Positions 42,925-54,739 of a stretch of 64,000 nt of DNA are shown here, piece after piece. The translations under genes were made by a program, and so were the position numbers. How positions within the stretch are numbered: the stretch's first letter is position 1; every line of letters starts with the position of its first letter. The stretch is from NCBI RefSeq assembly GCF_950295315.1, contig NC_080164.1:107779587-107843586 (forward strand), given 5' to 3'. This DNA comes from Erinaceus europaeus. Lineage: Eukaryota; Chordata; Mammalia; Eulipotyphla; Erinaceidae. The notes beneath the pieces are model-generated. The model was not told the DNA's origin. It did no database searches and worked only from the letters and a program-made list of their open reading frames with translations.

Positions 42925-43145
42925 ACTGAGAGGGGCCGGGTGGTGGCACACCTGGTTAACCACACACATTACAGTATACAGAGATGCAGATTCAGGCCCC
43001 TGGTCTCCATCTGCATGGGGGAAGTTTCATGACTGGTGAAGCAGGACTGCAGGTCTCTCCTCTCTCTCTCTCCCTCCCTCCCTCTCTTTCTTCCCTCCTC
43101 TTAATTTCTCTGTCTCTATTCAACAAATAAATGATTAAAAATGCT
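42925..43145 (+). mobile_element. SINE type A
   Basis: ggggccgggtggtggcacac to caacaaataaatgattaaaa. Confidence 0.85.
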
Positions 43146-43389
43146 ATTCACTTATTTAAAAAATATACACTACTAATAAGTATGTTCAAATAAAACCCAC
43201 AAAAGGAAAACACTTCATCTGGAGGGTGGGGAGAGAGAAGGGTGTTATAAAACATTAGACTTTGAACTGCCCTCAAATGTAATAGGCCACAGGAGAAAAA
43301 GAACAGTAGAGATGTAAAGTATCTATTTGCACTGATTCTCCTCCAGACATTAAAAAAATGGAAATGAAAAACAAACAAGTCTAAACTTA

Positions 43390-43545
43390 ATGCTGGCTAA
43401 ATAGCTCCCTTGGACAGTGCCCTGCCCACCCCCCCAACCCCCCACCCACCACCCCCCGTGCTGAAGGAAGCCTCAGTGTTATGGTCTCCTTCACTCTTTC
43501 TCTGCCTCTCTGTTGGTATGTTTCTATTCAGACAAAAAAAAAAAA
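43390..43545 (+). mobile_element. SINE type E
   Basis: ctggctaaatagctcccttgg, C-rich centre, gaaggaagcctcagtgttatgg, CT arm, poly-A. Confidence 0.8.
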
Positions 43546-43764
43546 AATGAACAGAAGAGGTGTACAGAATGAACCCCACACAATGGAGGGTGTCTGCAGA
43601 GATAAAAGACAGCGATAAAAAGAGGGTCAGTGCTGAGTCTGAGAAAAAATGAAAGATGAATGTTTGCAAATACTGAGCACTGACAAGACCCAAGCCTTTT
43701 CTGCTTGCTACAGCGGGATGCTGCCTGGCTCATGAACTGTGTAATGCGGTCAATCAAGAGAAAA

Positions 43765-44067
43765 GCTGGGGGGCAGGTGGTGGCACACCTGGTTAACTGC
43801 ACACATTAGTGTACAGGGACCTGGGTTCAAGGCCCCAATCCCCACCTGCAGGGGGAAGCTTCATGAGAAAAGCAAAAGCAAAAGCAAAACAAACAAACAA
43901 ACAAAAAACCGGTAACCTGTGGTGTGAGATAAACCCAGCACCTGGGTAAAGTACACAGCACATGTAGCCAGGAGGTGGCACAGCAGAGAAAGCAATGGTC
44001 CGTCAAGCATGAGGACCTGAGTTTGATACTCAGTATCGCATGTGCCAGAGTGATGCTCTGGTGTCCT

Positions 44068-44108
<41 letters not shown>

Positions 44109-44490
44109 CTCTCTTCTCTCCCCCTTTCGCTCTCCCTCTCTCTCCCTCCCTCCCCCAGACCCTCTCTTTCTCAACAGATGAATAAAACCTTTTTAAAAAT
44201 ACAAAGTGAGGAGCTCGACGGTGGCACACCCAGTTACGTGCACATAGTACTAAGTGCAAGAACCTGCAAAAAGATCTCGGTTTGAGTCCCTGCCCCCCCC
44301 TCCATAGGAGGGATGTTTTACAAGCAATGAAGCAGGGCTACAGGTGTTTCTCTCCCTCTCTATCTCTTGCTCCTCTCTCAATTTCTCTATGTCCTATATC
44401 CAATAAAATGGAAAAAATGGCCACAAGGAGATGTGGATTTGTTGTGCTGGCACTGAGCTTCAGCAATAACCCTGGAGGAAAAAGAAATAA
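43765..44490 (+). mobile_element. SINE A (truncated), SINE C, SINE A
   Basis: 43765-43866 type A head ending in a (GCAAAA)n/(CAAA)n tail to 43908; 43965-44200 type C with expanded (CT)n at 44073-44170; 44213-44490 type A long form. Confidence 0.8.
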
Positions 44491-44995
44491 TAAGGACTGT
44501 GAGACTCAGAATTTTCTAGAAGCCCCTCAGTCAGTCATTGACCATGGATGGACTCTACCTGGACTTGGAGGCAAGGCCAGCAGATGGAGTGACAACTCAA
44601 TGCTCAGAGGAGCTCTGTCAGCTCTGTCACCAGCAGAAGATTTGCTGAGAAGTTGGGAAACCCACCCCGAGAACTCAGCATGGTATTGTTTATGGAGCTG
44701 CTTACCATTAAAGTCAGAAGGGGAACAGGCGAGGGGGAGGAGGAGGACAGAAAGAACAGAGAAACAGGGCAGCAGAGGGCTATGCCAGAGCCCACCCCCA
44801 GTTAGCAGGCAATGAGCACAAAGGTGAGTAGTGACAGAAATGTCCTCGGAACTCCAGCTATTTATTCAGTATTGTGCTACTGTTCTGAGACAAGGACATT
44901 TCTCCCTCACTCCATCATCCAGTTGATTTTTGAAGCACTAAGGCATATGAGACATGTTGCATAGATTCACTGCTCTGAACTTCCTGGAAATTAAA
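44491..44995. other. Unique intronic sequence
   Basis: No feature recognised. Confidence 0.5.
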
Positions 44996-44999
44996 TCAT

Positions 45000-45565
45000 G
45001 GGGCCAGGTGGTAGCACGCCCAGTTGAGTGCACGCATTACCAAATGCAAGGATCCAAGCTCAAGGCCCCAGTCCCCACCTGCGGGGGGGGTGGGGGGGGG
45101 GAAGGAAGATTTGCAAGCAAATCCCTCCTTCTCTCTGTCTCTCTCACTGTTGTTCTCTTTCACCCCCTATCAACAAAATGTCCACCAGGCCACACAGAAC
45201 ATACCTAGTTTCAGTTATTCTATCCCTCCCTTTGGGTTCCTGCTTATTGATCAATTTGCTTTATATCTTACTGCTTTTCAACTACCAAGTTGCAGATGCT
45301 ACCATGAAGTCAATCTAACTTCCCTGGGAAGACGACCTCACCAATGTATCCCGGAAACTCATCCATTTTATTGGATAGGACAGGGAATTTGAGAGAGGAG
45401 GGGGTCCATAGAGAGGGAGAGAGAAAGAGAGACATCTGCAGACATGCTTTACTGCTTGTGAAGTGTCTTCCCTGCAGGTGGGGAGTTGGGGGCTCAAACC
45501 CAGATCCTTGCATGGGTCCTTGTGCTTAGTACTCTGTGTGCTTAACCAGGTGCCCTTTTTTTTCA
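45000..45565. mobile_element. SINE A (+), L1-like fragment (+), SINE A (-)
   Basis: 45000-45180 type A with G-run 45084-45100; 45200-45358 an internal fragment of the L1-like family (gttgcagatgctaccatgaag); 45360-45565 reverse type A. Confidence 0.75.
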
Positions 45566-46090
45566 GTTGGCTTTTTGGGGGAAACTATGTTGAGTTCACC
45601 CCCCTGGCACTACTCAGGAGCACCAAGGACAAAGCCCATAGAGCTCCATGGCAGGTGGAATGGTGACTGAGTGCTTGCCTGCATCTTCCCACTCGGCTAG
45701 TGTGCATGTGTATATGTGTGCGTGCGTGCGTGCGTGCGTGCGTGCGTGTGTGTGTGTGTGTGTGTGTGTAGGAACTACAGACTAAAAGATGGACCTGGGA
45801 GGAAGTTGAGGAGTAGTCTACATGTATGAGGCCTTGGGTTCATTCCCGGCAAAATCTTAAAGATGCAAATAATAATAATTTTCAAGTCTCACCTTACATT
45901 CCCTAAATCCTAAGAAAAACAGGGCACAGAAAGCTCATTCACACTAACCTTACACCTGGGGCTTCAGTGCCCCCAGGATGCAAGTAAAGCAAAAGTGGTT
46001 TGGCCTATACAGCTCTGACATGGTGGTTTTTGTTTGCTTGTTTGTACTCTGCACCTGTGAATACACAGTCATTGCCTAAGAGTTCCGGAC
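45566..46090 (+). repeat. Unique sequence with (GTGC)n(GT)n microsatellite
   Basis: GTGTGC/GTGC/GT alternating purine-pyrimidine run at 45712-45770. Confidence 0.85.
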
Positions 46091-46094
46091 AGTG

Positions 46095-46385
46095 TTGCTT
46101 TTTTTTTTTTAATTTTTAATATTTATTTATTCCCTTTTGTTGCCCTTGTTTTATTGTTGTAGCTATTATTGTTGTTGTCGTTGTTGGATAGGACAGAGAG
46201 AAAATGAGATAGGAGGGGAAGACAGAGAGGGGGAGAGAAAGACAGACACCTGCAGACTTGCTTCACCGCTTGTGAAGCAACTCCCCTGCAGGCGGGGAGC
46301 CGGGGGCATGAACCGGGATCCTTACGCTGGTCTGCACTTGGCACCATGTGTGCTTGACCTACCAGGCTACTGCCCGACACCCCAG
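46095..46385 (-). mobile_element. SINE type B, reverse
   Basis: T-run, tattcccttttgttgccc to ggctactgcccgacacccc. Confidence 0.88.
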
Positions 46386-46720
46386 TGTTGCTTTAGTTTT
46401 CAGTGTTTTAGCCCTTTCTTTTTCATTTTATTGTCACCAGGGTTATTGCTGAGACTTGGAGCCCACATAAAGAATCCACCATTACTCCTGGCGATGTGTA
46501 TGTTTGTTTAAATAATATACTTACATAATTTATATATTATATACATTTAAATAATATATTAGTCTAATTTTCTTTCTTTCTTTCTTTCTTTCTTTTTTCC
46601 AGAGCACTGCTCAAATCTGGCTTATGATGGTGCAGGGGATTAAATCTGGGAGTCTCAGACATGAGAGTCTCTTTGCATAACTACTATGTTATCTACTCTT
46701 GCTCCTAGTTTAATTTTCTT
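46386..46720 (-). mobile_element. SINE B fragment, (CTTT)n and SINE D, reverse
   Basis: A short B body at 46430-46495 (gtcaccagggttattgctgag), AT-rich 46500-46565, (CTTT)n 46572-46592, type D 46595-46712. Confidence 0.75.
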
Positions 46721-46924
46721 AAAACACACAAACAACAATTATAAAAATTATAGCCATAATAAATACACTGTCACCTAACAGAAAACCTATAACATAAGTA
46801 GCAAAACCTGGCTTTTTGGAACCTTCCATGTAACTGAAATGGATCACGTTGAATAGCAGCAAAAGATAGAAAACTAAGCTATTGTTAGTGTGCTTTAAGT
46901 GAAAACTAGTTATTTTTTACTTTT

Positions 46925-47460
46925 TAAATTTTTATTTATTTATTAGTTATAAGCAGAGATAAACTGAGAAGGGGGGATAGAGAAAGAAAGAGCCAGAGAG
47001 ACACCTGCAGCCTGACTTCACTACTCCTAAAGCTTCCCCCTGCAGGTGGGGACCAGGAGCTTAAACCTAGGTCCCTGAGCACTGGAATGTGTGAGCTTAA
47101 CCAGGTGCACCACTTCTTTTTATCTTTCTTGACAGAAGGAAATTGAGATGAAAGGGAAGATAGAAAAAGAGAGATACCTGCAGTGCTGCTTCACCACCCA
47201 TGAAACTTACTTCCCTGTAGGTGGGGAGCAGAGGCTTGAACCCAGGTCCTTACAGATGGTAATGTGTGTGCCTGACTGTGTACGTACGCCACCATCCAGT
47301 CCTCCCTGAATTAGTTATTTTTTAAGTATGAATTCTAGCAGTAGAGCATGAGGATTGCATGCCCAAGGTTCCAAGTTTGATCCCCAGCTCAGTATAAGCC
47401 AGAGCTAAGTGGTACACTGGTATCTCTCATGAAAATATTTAACATAAAAAAATAAATAAA
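46925..47460. mobile_element. Two reverse SINE A copies and a SINE D (+)
   Basis: 46925-47115 and 47118-47310 reverse type A; 47335-47460 plus type D (agtagagcatgaggattgcatgcc, tttgatccccag). Confidence 0.8.
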
Positions 47461-47640
47461 TATAGTTGATGTTCTACCCACAAATTGCAGGAAGTGTGGT
47501 CAAAATTAATTTTTCACCAAGAAGTTAAATTTCTTTCATTTTCTCTTTTCATTCAATGACTGATTCTCTTGTATAACTAACCTCTCTCTGGGTACAGGAG
47601 AAAGAGTCAGCCAATCTAAATCATAAGAAAATTGCTGCTG

Positions 47641-47688
47641 TCTACAGCCATACCACCCTGAACACACCTGATCTCATCTGATCTTGGA
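47641..47688 (+). pseudogene. 5S rRNA 5' fragment (nt 1-49), tailless retropseudogene
   Basis: Matches the start of vertebrate 5S rRNA (GTCTACGGCCATACCACCCT...) for about 49 nt, counting the G at 47640 shared with the flank. The few differences fall mostly at CpG sites. It is flanked by near-perfect 15-bp repeats AGAAAATTGCTGCTG (47626-47640) and AGAAAAGTGCTGCTG (47689-47703), one mismatch. The remaining 70 nt of 5S and any poly-A are absent, and the internal promoter is incomplete, so it is not a gene. Confidence 0.85.
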
Positions 47689-47703
47689 AGAAAAGTGCTG
47701 CTG

Positions 47704-48330
47704 ATTTATTAAGAGATGTCTTCAGATCCCGGACTATCACAGTCAGTTTTTGCGGATCAAAAATAATTGATTTTTTTCTTATTCAGAAAATTTCTGAGGT
47801 GCAGTCTCCCCAGTTTAATTTGCACTTAAGTTATGTTAAATTTGTACTGACTTGGGGAAAGTACACCAGTATTTCCAGACTTAAACAGTGTGTGTGTGGG
47901 AATGAATAGAGAAGGTGGAAACTTTATTTCTTGCCAAAACTCTGACTTTTTGCACCCTAGAAGGAATTTTGGTCCATATTCCTGGGGGGGGGGGGGAGTG
48001 AGAGGGGGAATATGACCAGAGGGCTCTGAACTCCAACTCCATCAGGGCCCGGAGAAAGAAGAGGAAAAAGGGAGAGACATTTGGATGTAGTAATAGGTGT
48101 AGGTGTGATCTGGAAAAGAAGAGAAGATAGGACAATGGGCAGGGGCTGGGGAGAGGCAAATCTATACAAATATAAACAGCTGTAGAATTAATAGTTCATA
48201 TATGAAATCTTGGGAGAACTTCTGTAACCTTCTAATGAAGGGAATGAGGATACAGAACTCTGATGGTGGGAATGGTATGGAATTATACCCCTAAATCATC
48301 AATAAAATTTAAAAAAACAAAGAAAAAAAT
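47704..48330 (+). mobile_element. Unique stretch then L1 3' UTR variant
   Basis: 47704-47885 unique; from about 47925 (ttgccaaaactctgactttttgcacc) the long 3' UTR variant also seen at 25270-25665, ending at atcatcaataaaatttaaaaa. Confidence 0.75.
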
Positions 48331-48629
48331 AGAAACTTTATTTCTTAAAAAACAAACAAACAAACAAAAAAAACTTCAAGTATTGCTCTTACCAGGCACT
48401 GGAAAGCAGTGACTACTTACCTTCAAAAGATGGCGACCTTTGCATATCAGTGACCAGGCCAGTATTTGCCTAGTCAGCATAATTGGCCCCAAGGAAAGAT
48501 GGATTACAAATATAGAAGTATCCTGCAACCACTATTACTGGAGCAGGACAGAGAAAAGGCTGCTCAAATTCTGTTTAAAAAATTTAATAGTTATTATCTA
48601 TTTCATATGAGACATAAAAGAGAGAGGGA

Positions 48630-48830
48630 GAGGGCAGGGGGTGACGCACCTGGTTAAGGGCACATGTTGCAGTAAGCAAGGACCTGGGTTCAAGCCTCCA
48701 GTCCCCACTTGAAAGGAGAAAGCTTTGTGAGTGGCGAAGTAGTGTTGCAGGCATCTGTCTGTCTCTCTCCCTATCTCCCCCTTCCCTCTCAATTTCTGGC
48801 TGTCTCTGACCAGTAAATAAATGAAGATAG
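48630..48830 (+). mobile_element. SINE type A
   Basis: gcagggggtgacgcacctgg to ccagtaaataaatgaag. Confidence 0.85.
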
Positions 48831-48957
48831 TAAGAGAGAGAGAGAGAGGGTGGGGGAGGGAGAGGGAGAAGGAGAGGGAGAGGAAGAGGGAGAGGGAGAG
48901 GGAGAGGGAGAGGGAGAGGGAGAGGGAGAGGGAGAGGGAGAGGGAGAGGGAGAGGAA
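48831..48957 (+). repeat. (GAGGGA)n pure-purine tract
   Basis: About 120 bp almost entirely of purines, mostly six-base units. Confidence 0.95.
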
Positions 48958-49094
48958 GCTGCTAAGGTACCTTTCTGGGAGATACTGTAGCTTTCTGGCA
49001 GGGCCAGGCAGACACATCTGGCACGCAGTCCTGGCTGAACATATCTCTTGGCAGCAAAAAATTGCATTGATCATGATGAGCCTGTTCAATATCT

Positions 49095-49310
49095 ATTATT
49101 ATTATTATTATTATTATTGAATAGGGACAGAGAAATTGAGAGGAAAGGGGGGTAGAGAGGGAGAGAGACAGGGATACACCTGCAGCCCTGCTTCACCACT
49201 TGTGAAGCCTCCCCCCTGCAGCTGGCGGTCAACGGATTTGAAACTAGGTCCTTGTGCACTATAATGTGTGTGCTTAACCATGTGCACCACCACCTAACTT
49301 CTCCCCCACA
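49095..49310 (-). mobile_element. (ATT)n and SINE type A, reverse
   Basis: Nine ATT units 49093-49119, then gaatagggacagagaaattgag to accacctaactt. Confidence 0.82.
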
Positions 49311-49570
49311 TTTGATATCTTTGCACTGAATGAAGATGCTGCTTCTTTCTATGCTTGTTTATACCGAACTATGCTCATGCTTGTTTATATCGAGCTACAC
49401 ACATATATGAAAAGTCTACAGCTGCATTTGCATATTACTTTGTAATACAGTAGAGACTAAGAAACACTAAGGTTAAAAATAAAAATACCATTTAACCTGA
49501 AATGCTATACAACTGTTTGGCCTAATGGTGCACTGTAAGCCTCCATGCTTTTAAAAGAATAATCTCCCAA
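49311..49570. other. Unique intronic sequence
   Basis: Contains a short diverged local repeat (tgcttgtttatatcgagcta) at 49350-49395. Confidence 0.5.
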
Positions 49571-49615
49571 TGAAATATTTCTTTCTTTATTTTGGATAGA
49601 GACAGAGAGAAATTG

Positions 49616-49668
<53 letters not shown>

Positions 49669-49700
49669 ATGTGTGTGTGTGTGTGTGTGTGTGTTGGGAG
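49571..49700 (+). repeat. (GT)n microsatellite in a SINE remnant
   Basis: ggatagagacagagagaaattgagag arm, then about 37 GT units at 49619-49694. Confidence 0.9.
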
Positions 49701-49769
49701 AGAGACCTGCGGTTGTGATTCTCTGCTTGCCATGCTTCCTAGCTGTCTACAGAAGGAAATGCCATGTGC

Positions 49770-50118
49770 ACCAGAAAGACCTGTCCTCTCTGGGCAGATG
49801 ACCTCACCAATGTGTCCTGGAACCTCATCTCTCCAGAGCCCTACCCCACTAGGGAAAGATAGAAACAGGATGGGGAGGTGGTTGTGTGTGGATGCACCTG
49901 CTAGTGCCCATGTCTAGCTAAAAAGCAATTACAAAAGCCAGACCTCCCACCTTCTGCACCCCAAAAGGAATTTTGGTCCATACTCCCAGAGGGATAAAGA
50001 ATAGGGAAGCTTCCAATGGTGGTGCTATGATACAGTGTTGGAAACTATAGAACTGTACCCTTGTGATCTTACAAATATGCTAATCATTATTAGGTCATTA
50101 ATAATAATAAAAGAAAGA
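49770..50118 (+). mobile_element. L1-like non-coding retroelement, truncated
   Basis: Starts near accagaaagacctgtcctctc and ends tcattattaggtcattaataataataaa. Confidence 0.8.
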
Positions 50119-50354
50119 AAGGCCTACCCTGCTAATGTATATCATCATGCTAAGCCGCTTGTCTCTGCTGAACTCTGGTTCTGACAGGAGATTTGGGGTC
50201 TGCATACACACAGACACACACACACACCTATCAGCAGAGGGTGAAGGTAATACAGTTTGGTGTTTTGGGAAAGAGGGATTCTCCTTCCAAGGGGCTAAGG
50301 GCGACCCCATGGAGGATGTGACTGGGGGTCTTGGGAGACAAGAAGAACCTGAGA

Positions 50355-50715
50355 AGGAACACTTCACCGTTTTCAGTCAATCTTGGATGGACCTTGAAAA
50401 ATTTATGTTAAGTGAAATAAGTCAGAAATGGAAGGATGAATATGGAATGATCTCACTCTCAGGCAGAAGTTGAAAAACAAGATCAGAAGAAAAAAAAACA
50501 CACACACAAGTAGAACCTGAAATGGAATTGACATATCGCAACAAAGTAAAAGACTCTGGGGTGGGTGAGAATACAGGTCCAAGAAGGATGACAGAGGACC
50601 TAGTGGGGGTTGTATTGTTATATGGGAAACTGGGGAATATTATGCATGTACAAACTATTGTATTTACTGTTGAATGTAAAACATTAATTCCCCAATAAAG
50701 AAATGAAAAACAAAC
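50355..50715 (+). mobile_element. L1 3' end
   Basis: Last codons of ORF2 (ggatggaccttgaaaaatttatg, agtgaaataagtcagaaatgg), 3' UTR and poly-A ending ccaataaagaaatgaaaaac. Confidence 0.88.
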
Positions 50716-51055
50716 AAAAAAAAACAAGTGCTCACTTAGTTCACCGGGTCCATCCCGGCCTTCTATTTCCAGGTTCCTCTTCTCAGGAACTCTCAGGCAG
50801 CCCTTGCAGAACGTGAGCTCTGTATATCTCTGCTTGGTTAGCACCTCAGGATCCCCCAAAGCAACCCACACATGCCTTTGCCTTGAGATAAAGAAAAGGC
50901 AGGCGCCACACTCTTGCTGTCCCCATGCCTCCCAGGCTGTCATTGGGGCCAGGTGGCAGACAGCAGGACTTGGAGTGAGAGGCCTCCTCTCCCAGCACTA
51001 ACAGCAGATGCTAGGGAGATGCTCTGGTGCTCTCTCCTACTCATCAAAATGCAGA
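50716..51055. other. Unique intronic sequence
   Basis: No feature recognised. Confidence 0.5.
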
Positions 51056-51057
51056 CT

Positions 51058-51735
51058 TAGTGGCCGGGTGGTGGCACACCTGGTTGAGTGCATATTTTAC
51101 GAAGTGCAAGGAGCCAGGTTTGAATGCCCCAGTCCCCACTCGCAGGGGGAAAGCCTCACTGTTCATATGTGTAGCTCGATATTAATAAGCATAAAAGAAG
51201 GGGCATCTTCATTCAGTGCAAAGACATCAAACAGGGGCAGCTAGGTGGTGGTGCACCTGGTTCAGCGCACACATGTTACAGTGCACAAGAACCTGGGTTC
51301 AAGGCCCCAGTTCCCCCCTGTAAGGGGAAAGCTTGGTGAGCGGTGAAGAAGGGCTTCAGGTGTCTCTCTGTCTCTCTCCCTATCTCCCTCTTCCTTCTTG
51401 ATTTCTCTCTGTCTCTATGCAATAAATAAATAAAGACAAGAAAAACTTTTTCAGTTGAAGAAAAAATACTGACTTAGGGGGCCAGGTTGTGATTCACCCT
51501 GTAAAAGGCATATATTACCAGGTGCCAGTAGGTGGGTTTGAGTCCCTGCAGCCACCCACCTGCAGGAGGGAAGCATCATGAGTGGTAGAGCTGTGCTGCA
51601 GGTTGTCTCTTCTACCTCTCTTCTCTCTCTGTCTGTCTTGTCCTCTACCAAAACATCACTACCTTGAGTGGTGGTGTGTTAGAGACACTGAACCCCAGTG
51701 AGGGATAGCCCTGGTGGCAATAAATAGACCTAGAT
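51058..51735 (+). mobile_element. Three consecutive SINE type A copies
   Basis: 51058-51165 (truncated), 51236-51455 and 51478-51730. All are plus-oriented with recognisable heads and CT arms. Confidence 0.8.
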
Positions 51736-52330
51736 GCAGATAGAGACACAGATATAGGTATGGCTATAACACCTAAATGGTGCTTAACCTGAAAATTTAA
51801 GGAGGTAGAGAATGACAAGAGGACAAAGGCTAGGACTGTATTGAAGAAAGACTGTGCAAGGCCACTATGAGATTTCACAGAGCAATGCTCCCTCTGCTGG
51901 CCGGGCTTTTAGCAGGCTTTATGGAAGCAACTTAGGCAATGGCTTTCAGATCAACACTCATGGGAAACAGTAACCAGGAAGCAAGGATGGGTAGAGAGAG
52001 AGGTGCTGTGGCCTCCTTTAGTGGACCCTCCAGAAACTTCTGGAATAAGCAGCTTCTGAGATGCCCTATGTGGGCTGCACCTGCCATCCCACCCTCCCTT
52101 AGTCAGCTCCCTGCATGTGGAGAGGGCCCTGTGGGCAGCCATCTTGGAGGTGGGGAGTCTGGGCTCTGAACACCGCCCTTGAGGCCTTCCACCCAGCCCC
52201 GCAGCAGTGGCACTTGGGCAGCCAGCAAGGTGTGTGCCCTGTGTGAAGGGACTGGGAACTCCTGGATAGAAAGCAGCCATCGGTAATAGATGGGAGGCTA
52301 AGAATCAGTCAGCATCTGCCTTACAGCGTC
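51736..52330. other. Unique intronic sequence
   Basis: (ATAGA)-rich patch at 51720-51770; no gene recognised. Confidence 0.5.
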
Positions 52331-52334
52331 CCTA

Positions 52335-52770
52335 CCCCCTCTTTTTTTCCTGAACACTGCTCAGCTCTGGCTTATGGTGGTGCGGGGGATTGAACCTGGG
52401 ACTTTGGAACCTTAGGCATGAGAGCCTGTCTTTTTTCTTTCCTCCAGGGTTACCGCTGGGGCTTGGTGCCTGCACTATGAATTCACTGCTCTTGTGGCCA
52501 TTTTTTCTATTTTATTATTATTATTATTATTGGATAGAACAAGGAAAAAATGAGAGAGGAGGGGAAGATAGAGAGGGGGAGAGAGAGACACCTGCAGACC
52601 TGCTTCACTGCTTGTGAAGTGAACCCCCTGCAGGTGGGGAGCTGTGGGCTCAAACTGGTCCTTCTGCTTTGTACCATGTGCACTTAAACCCAGTGTGCTA
52701 CTGCCCGGCTCCCCCCATGAGAGTCTCTTTGCATAAACATTACACTATCTCCCCCACTCATTAAAGTTTT
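52335..52770 (-). mobile_element. SINE D interrupted by a type B SINE with TSD
   Basis: Type D at 52350-52424 and 52716-52765. The nested reverse type B SINE occupies 52425-52715, flanked by CATGAGAG at 52417-52424 and 52716-52723. Confidence 0.87.
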
Positions 52771-52771
52771 T

Positions 52772-52965
52772 TTAATTTGATACGACAGACAAAAATTGAG
52801 AAGGGAGCAAGATAGGAAGGAGAGGGAGAGAGAGACCTGCAAACCTGCTTCACCACTTGTGAAGCTTTCCTCCTGCAGGTGGAGAGTGGGGGCTTGAACC
52901 CTGGTCCTCATGCATGGTAACGTGTATGTTCAACTAGGTGCACCACTGCCTGGCCCCCTCCTATA
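52772..52965 (-). mobile_element. SINE type A, reverse
   Basis: gatacgacagacaaaaattgag to gcctggccccc. Confidence 0.83.
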
Positions 52966-53560
52966 CAGTTTCTTACTGTGCTGATCACAAAAGCAAAAAT
53001 GCTGATGTTAACTATGGAAATACTGAGTGTATATTCACTCAGCTGGAGGCATTTTCTAGCAAGGAGTGTGGGTGGTGCAGCCAGAGCCATAGAAAGCCTG
53101 TGAAACCCTGGGGTCTGGCCCTGCAAGGCAGCCAGAGGTCCTTTCATAACAACATAAAGTGCTGACTTTGAAGCAGCCCACTGTGCCAGGCCTTCCAGTG
53201 ATGCTCTACACACCCTGATGGCTCTTGGCTGAACAGAATGAGTCTGATCCATCCTCATAAGGATTTTCATAACAAGAACTAAACTGTTGGTATCATCTTG
53301 ACATTATGAAAAGCATTGCTGTCAGATTTCTGTGTATGGATGTGTTGACTCTGAGTGGCTTTCTGTAGGTGTTAGGTCTGTACAGGGCATGATCCTGCAG
53401 CCAGGGTATTCTCCTCCACGTGGATATGCCACCAATACATACAACGATGCCTCCTTCTCATCCTTCTTGGAGTCTCAACAGAAGAGTATTGAACTGATCA
53501 CTCTTCCTGGGGCTGGCACTAACTAGGTGGAGGCAGTCACTTCTCCTCCTCCTCTGCCTC
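52966..53560. other. Unique intronic sequence
   Basis: No feature recognised. Confidence 0.5.
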
Positions 53561-53564
53561 CCCC

Positions 53565-53868
53565 TTTTTTTCTTCCAGGGTTATCACTAGGGCTTGGTAC
53601 CAGCACTAGGAATCCACTGCTTCTGGTGGTCATTTTTTTCCATTTTATTAAAGAGGACAGAGAGAAATTGAGAAAGGAGGGGGAGATAGAGAGAAAGAGA
53701 GAGAAAAAGAGAGGGGAGGGGGGAGTGAGTCCTAGAGCCCTGCTTCACTGCTTGTGAAGAATCCCTTCCCTGAAGATGGAGAGCAGGGGACTCGACCCAG
53801 TTCCTTGTGCAGGTCCTTCTGAATAGTACTATGTGCTCTTAATTGGATGTGCCACCATCTGTCCCCCA
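53565..53868 (-). mobile_element. SINE type B/A, reverse
   Basis: cttccagggttatcactaggg to gccaccatctgtccccc. Confidence 0.83.
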
Positions 53869-54375
53869 CCATACTTCTTCATCTTCTGATTCGATGTGGA
53901 AACAATTGGACATGACACAAGGGCCGTTTCTCTGAAGGCTCTGTCTGTAGAGTGTTAGGTAGTGGAGGCATGTGCTGAGATGCTCACACGTGGGGCTAGA
54001 CCACACCGTGCCCGCTCTGCAGGCTTGGCCACACTGTTCTGTCCTAGAACTTGCTGCGCTGTGCTTTCTATCCCCAGGTAGAAACACATTCCTTTCCTCT
54101 GCTTTGAACTGATCCAGTTCAAAGGATGGCCCCAGGTCACTGAGTGACCCCGTCATCTCACAATGACCCCAGGTCATTAATCAATAGCCCCAGGTTGCTG
54201 AAGGTGATGACATGGAGGCCACCCCTTGGACATCGACACATTCCAGACCCTTTCTGTCTTGGCTAAACTCACTTTCTATTCATCTACTTCTTGGTGACAC
54301 GATTACCAGAGATCATGACTCCCCACTATGAAATTATTAGCAAACATCAGTGCCTGGCATTTAAACATGCAATAA
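53869..54375. other. Unique intronic sequence
   Basis: Repeated ccccaggtca motif at 54129-54192 (three imperfect copies). No gene recognised. Confidence 0.5.
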
Positions 54376-54379
54376 TGAG

Positions 54380-54730
54380 TGGTCTGGGAGATGGTGCAGT
54401 GGGTAAAGCATTGGACTCTCAAGCATGAGGTCCCCAATTCAGTCCAGTAGCACATATCTCAGAGTAATGTCTGGTTCTTTCTCTCTCTCCTGCTGTCTTT
54501 CTCATGAATAACTAAATAAATCTTTTTTGAAAAATCTGCAATAATGACCGAGATGAAAAAAAAATAGTGCAGGAGGACAGAGGTGATAGCATCATTGTTC
54601 TGAAAATTCATTCAAGTCTGAGGGTCTACAGATCCAGGTTCAATCCCCTGCACCACCAGAAGTCAGAGATGAGCAGTGTACTGCTCTCTATCTGTGTATC
54701 TCTGAATAAAATTAAAAAAAAAAAAAAGAT
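54380..54730 (+). mobile_element. SINE C then SINE D
   Basis: 54380-54530 type C (gtggtctgggagatggtgcagtgg); 54572-54730 type D (atccaggttcaatcccctgc) ending in poly-A. Confidence 0.83.
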
Positions 54731-54739
54731 AAAGTAAGG

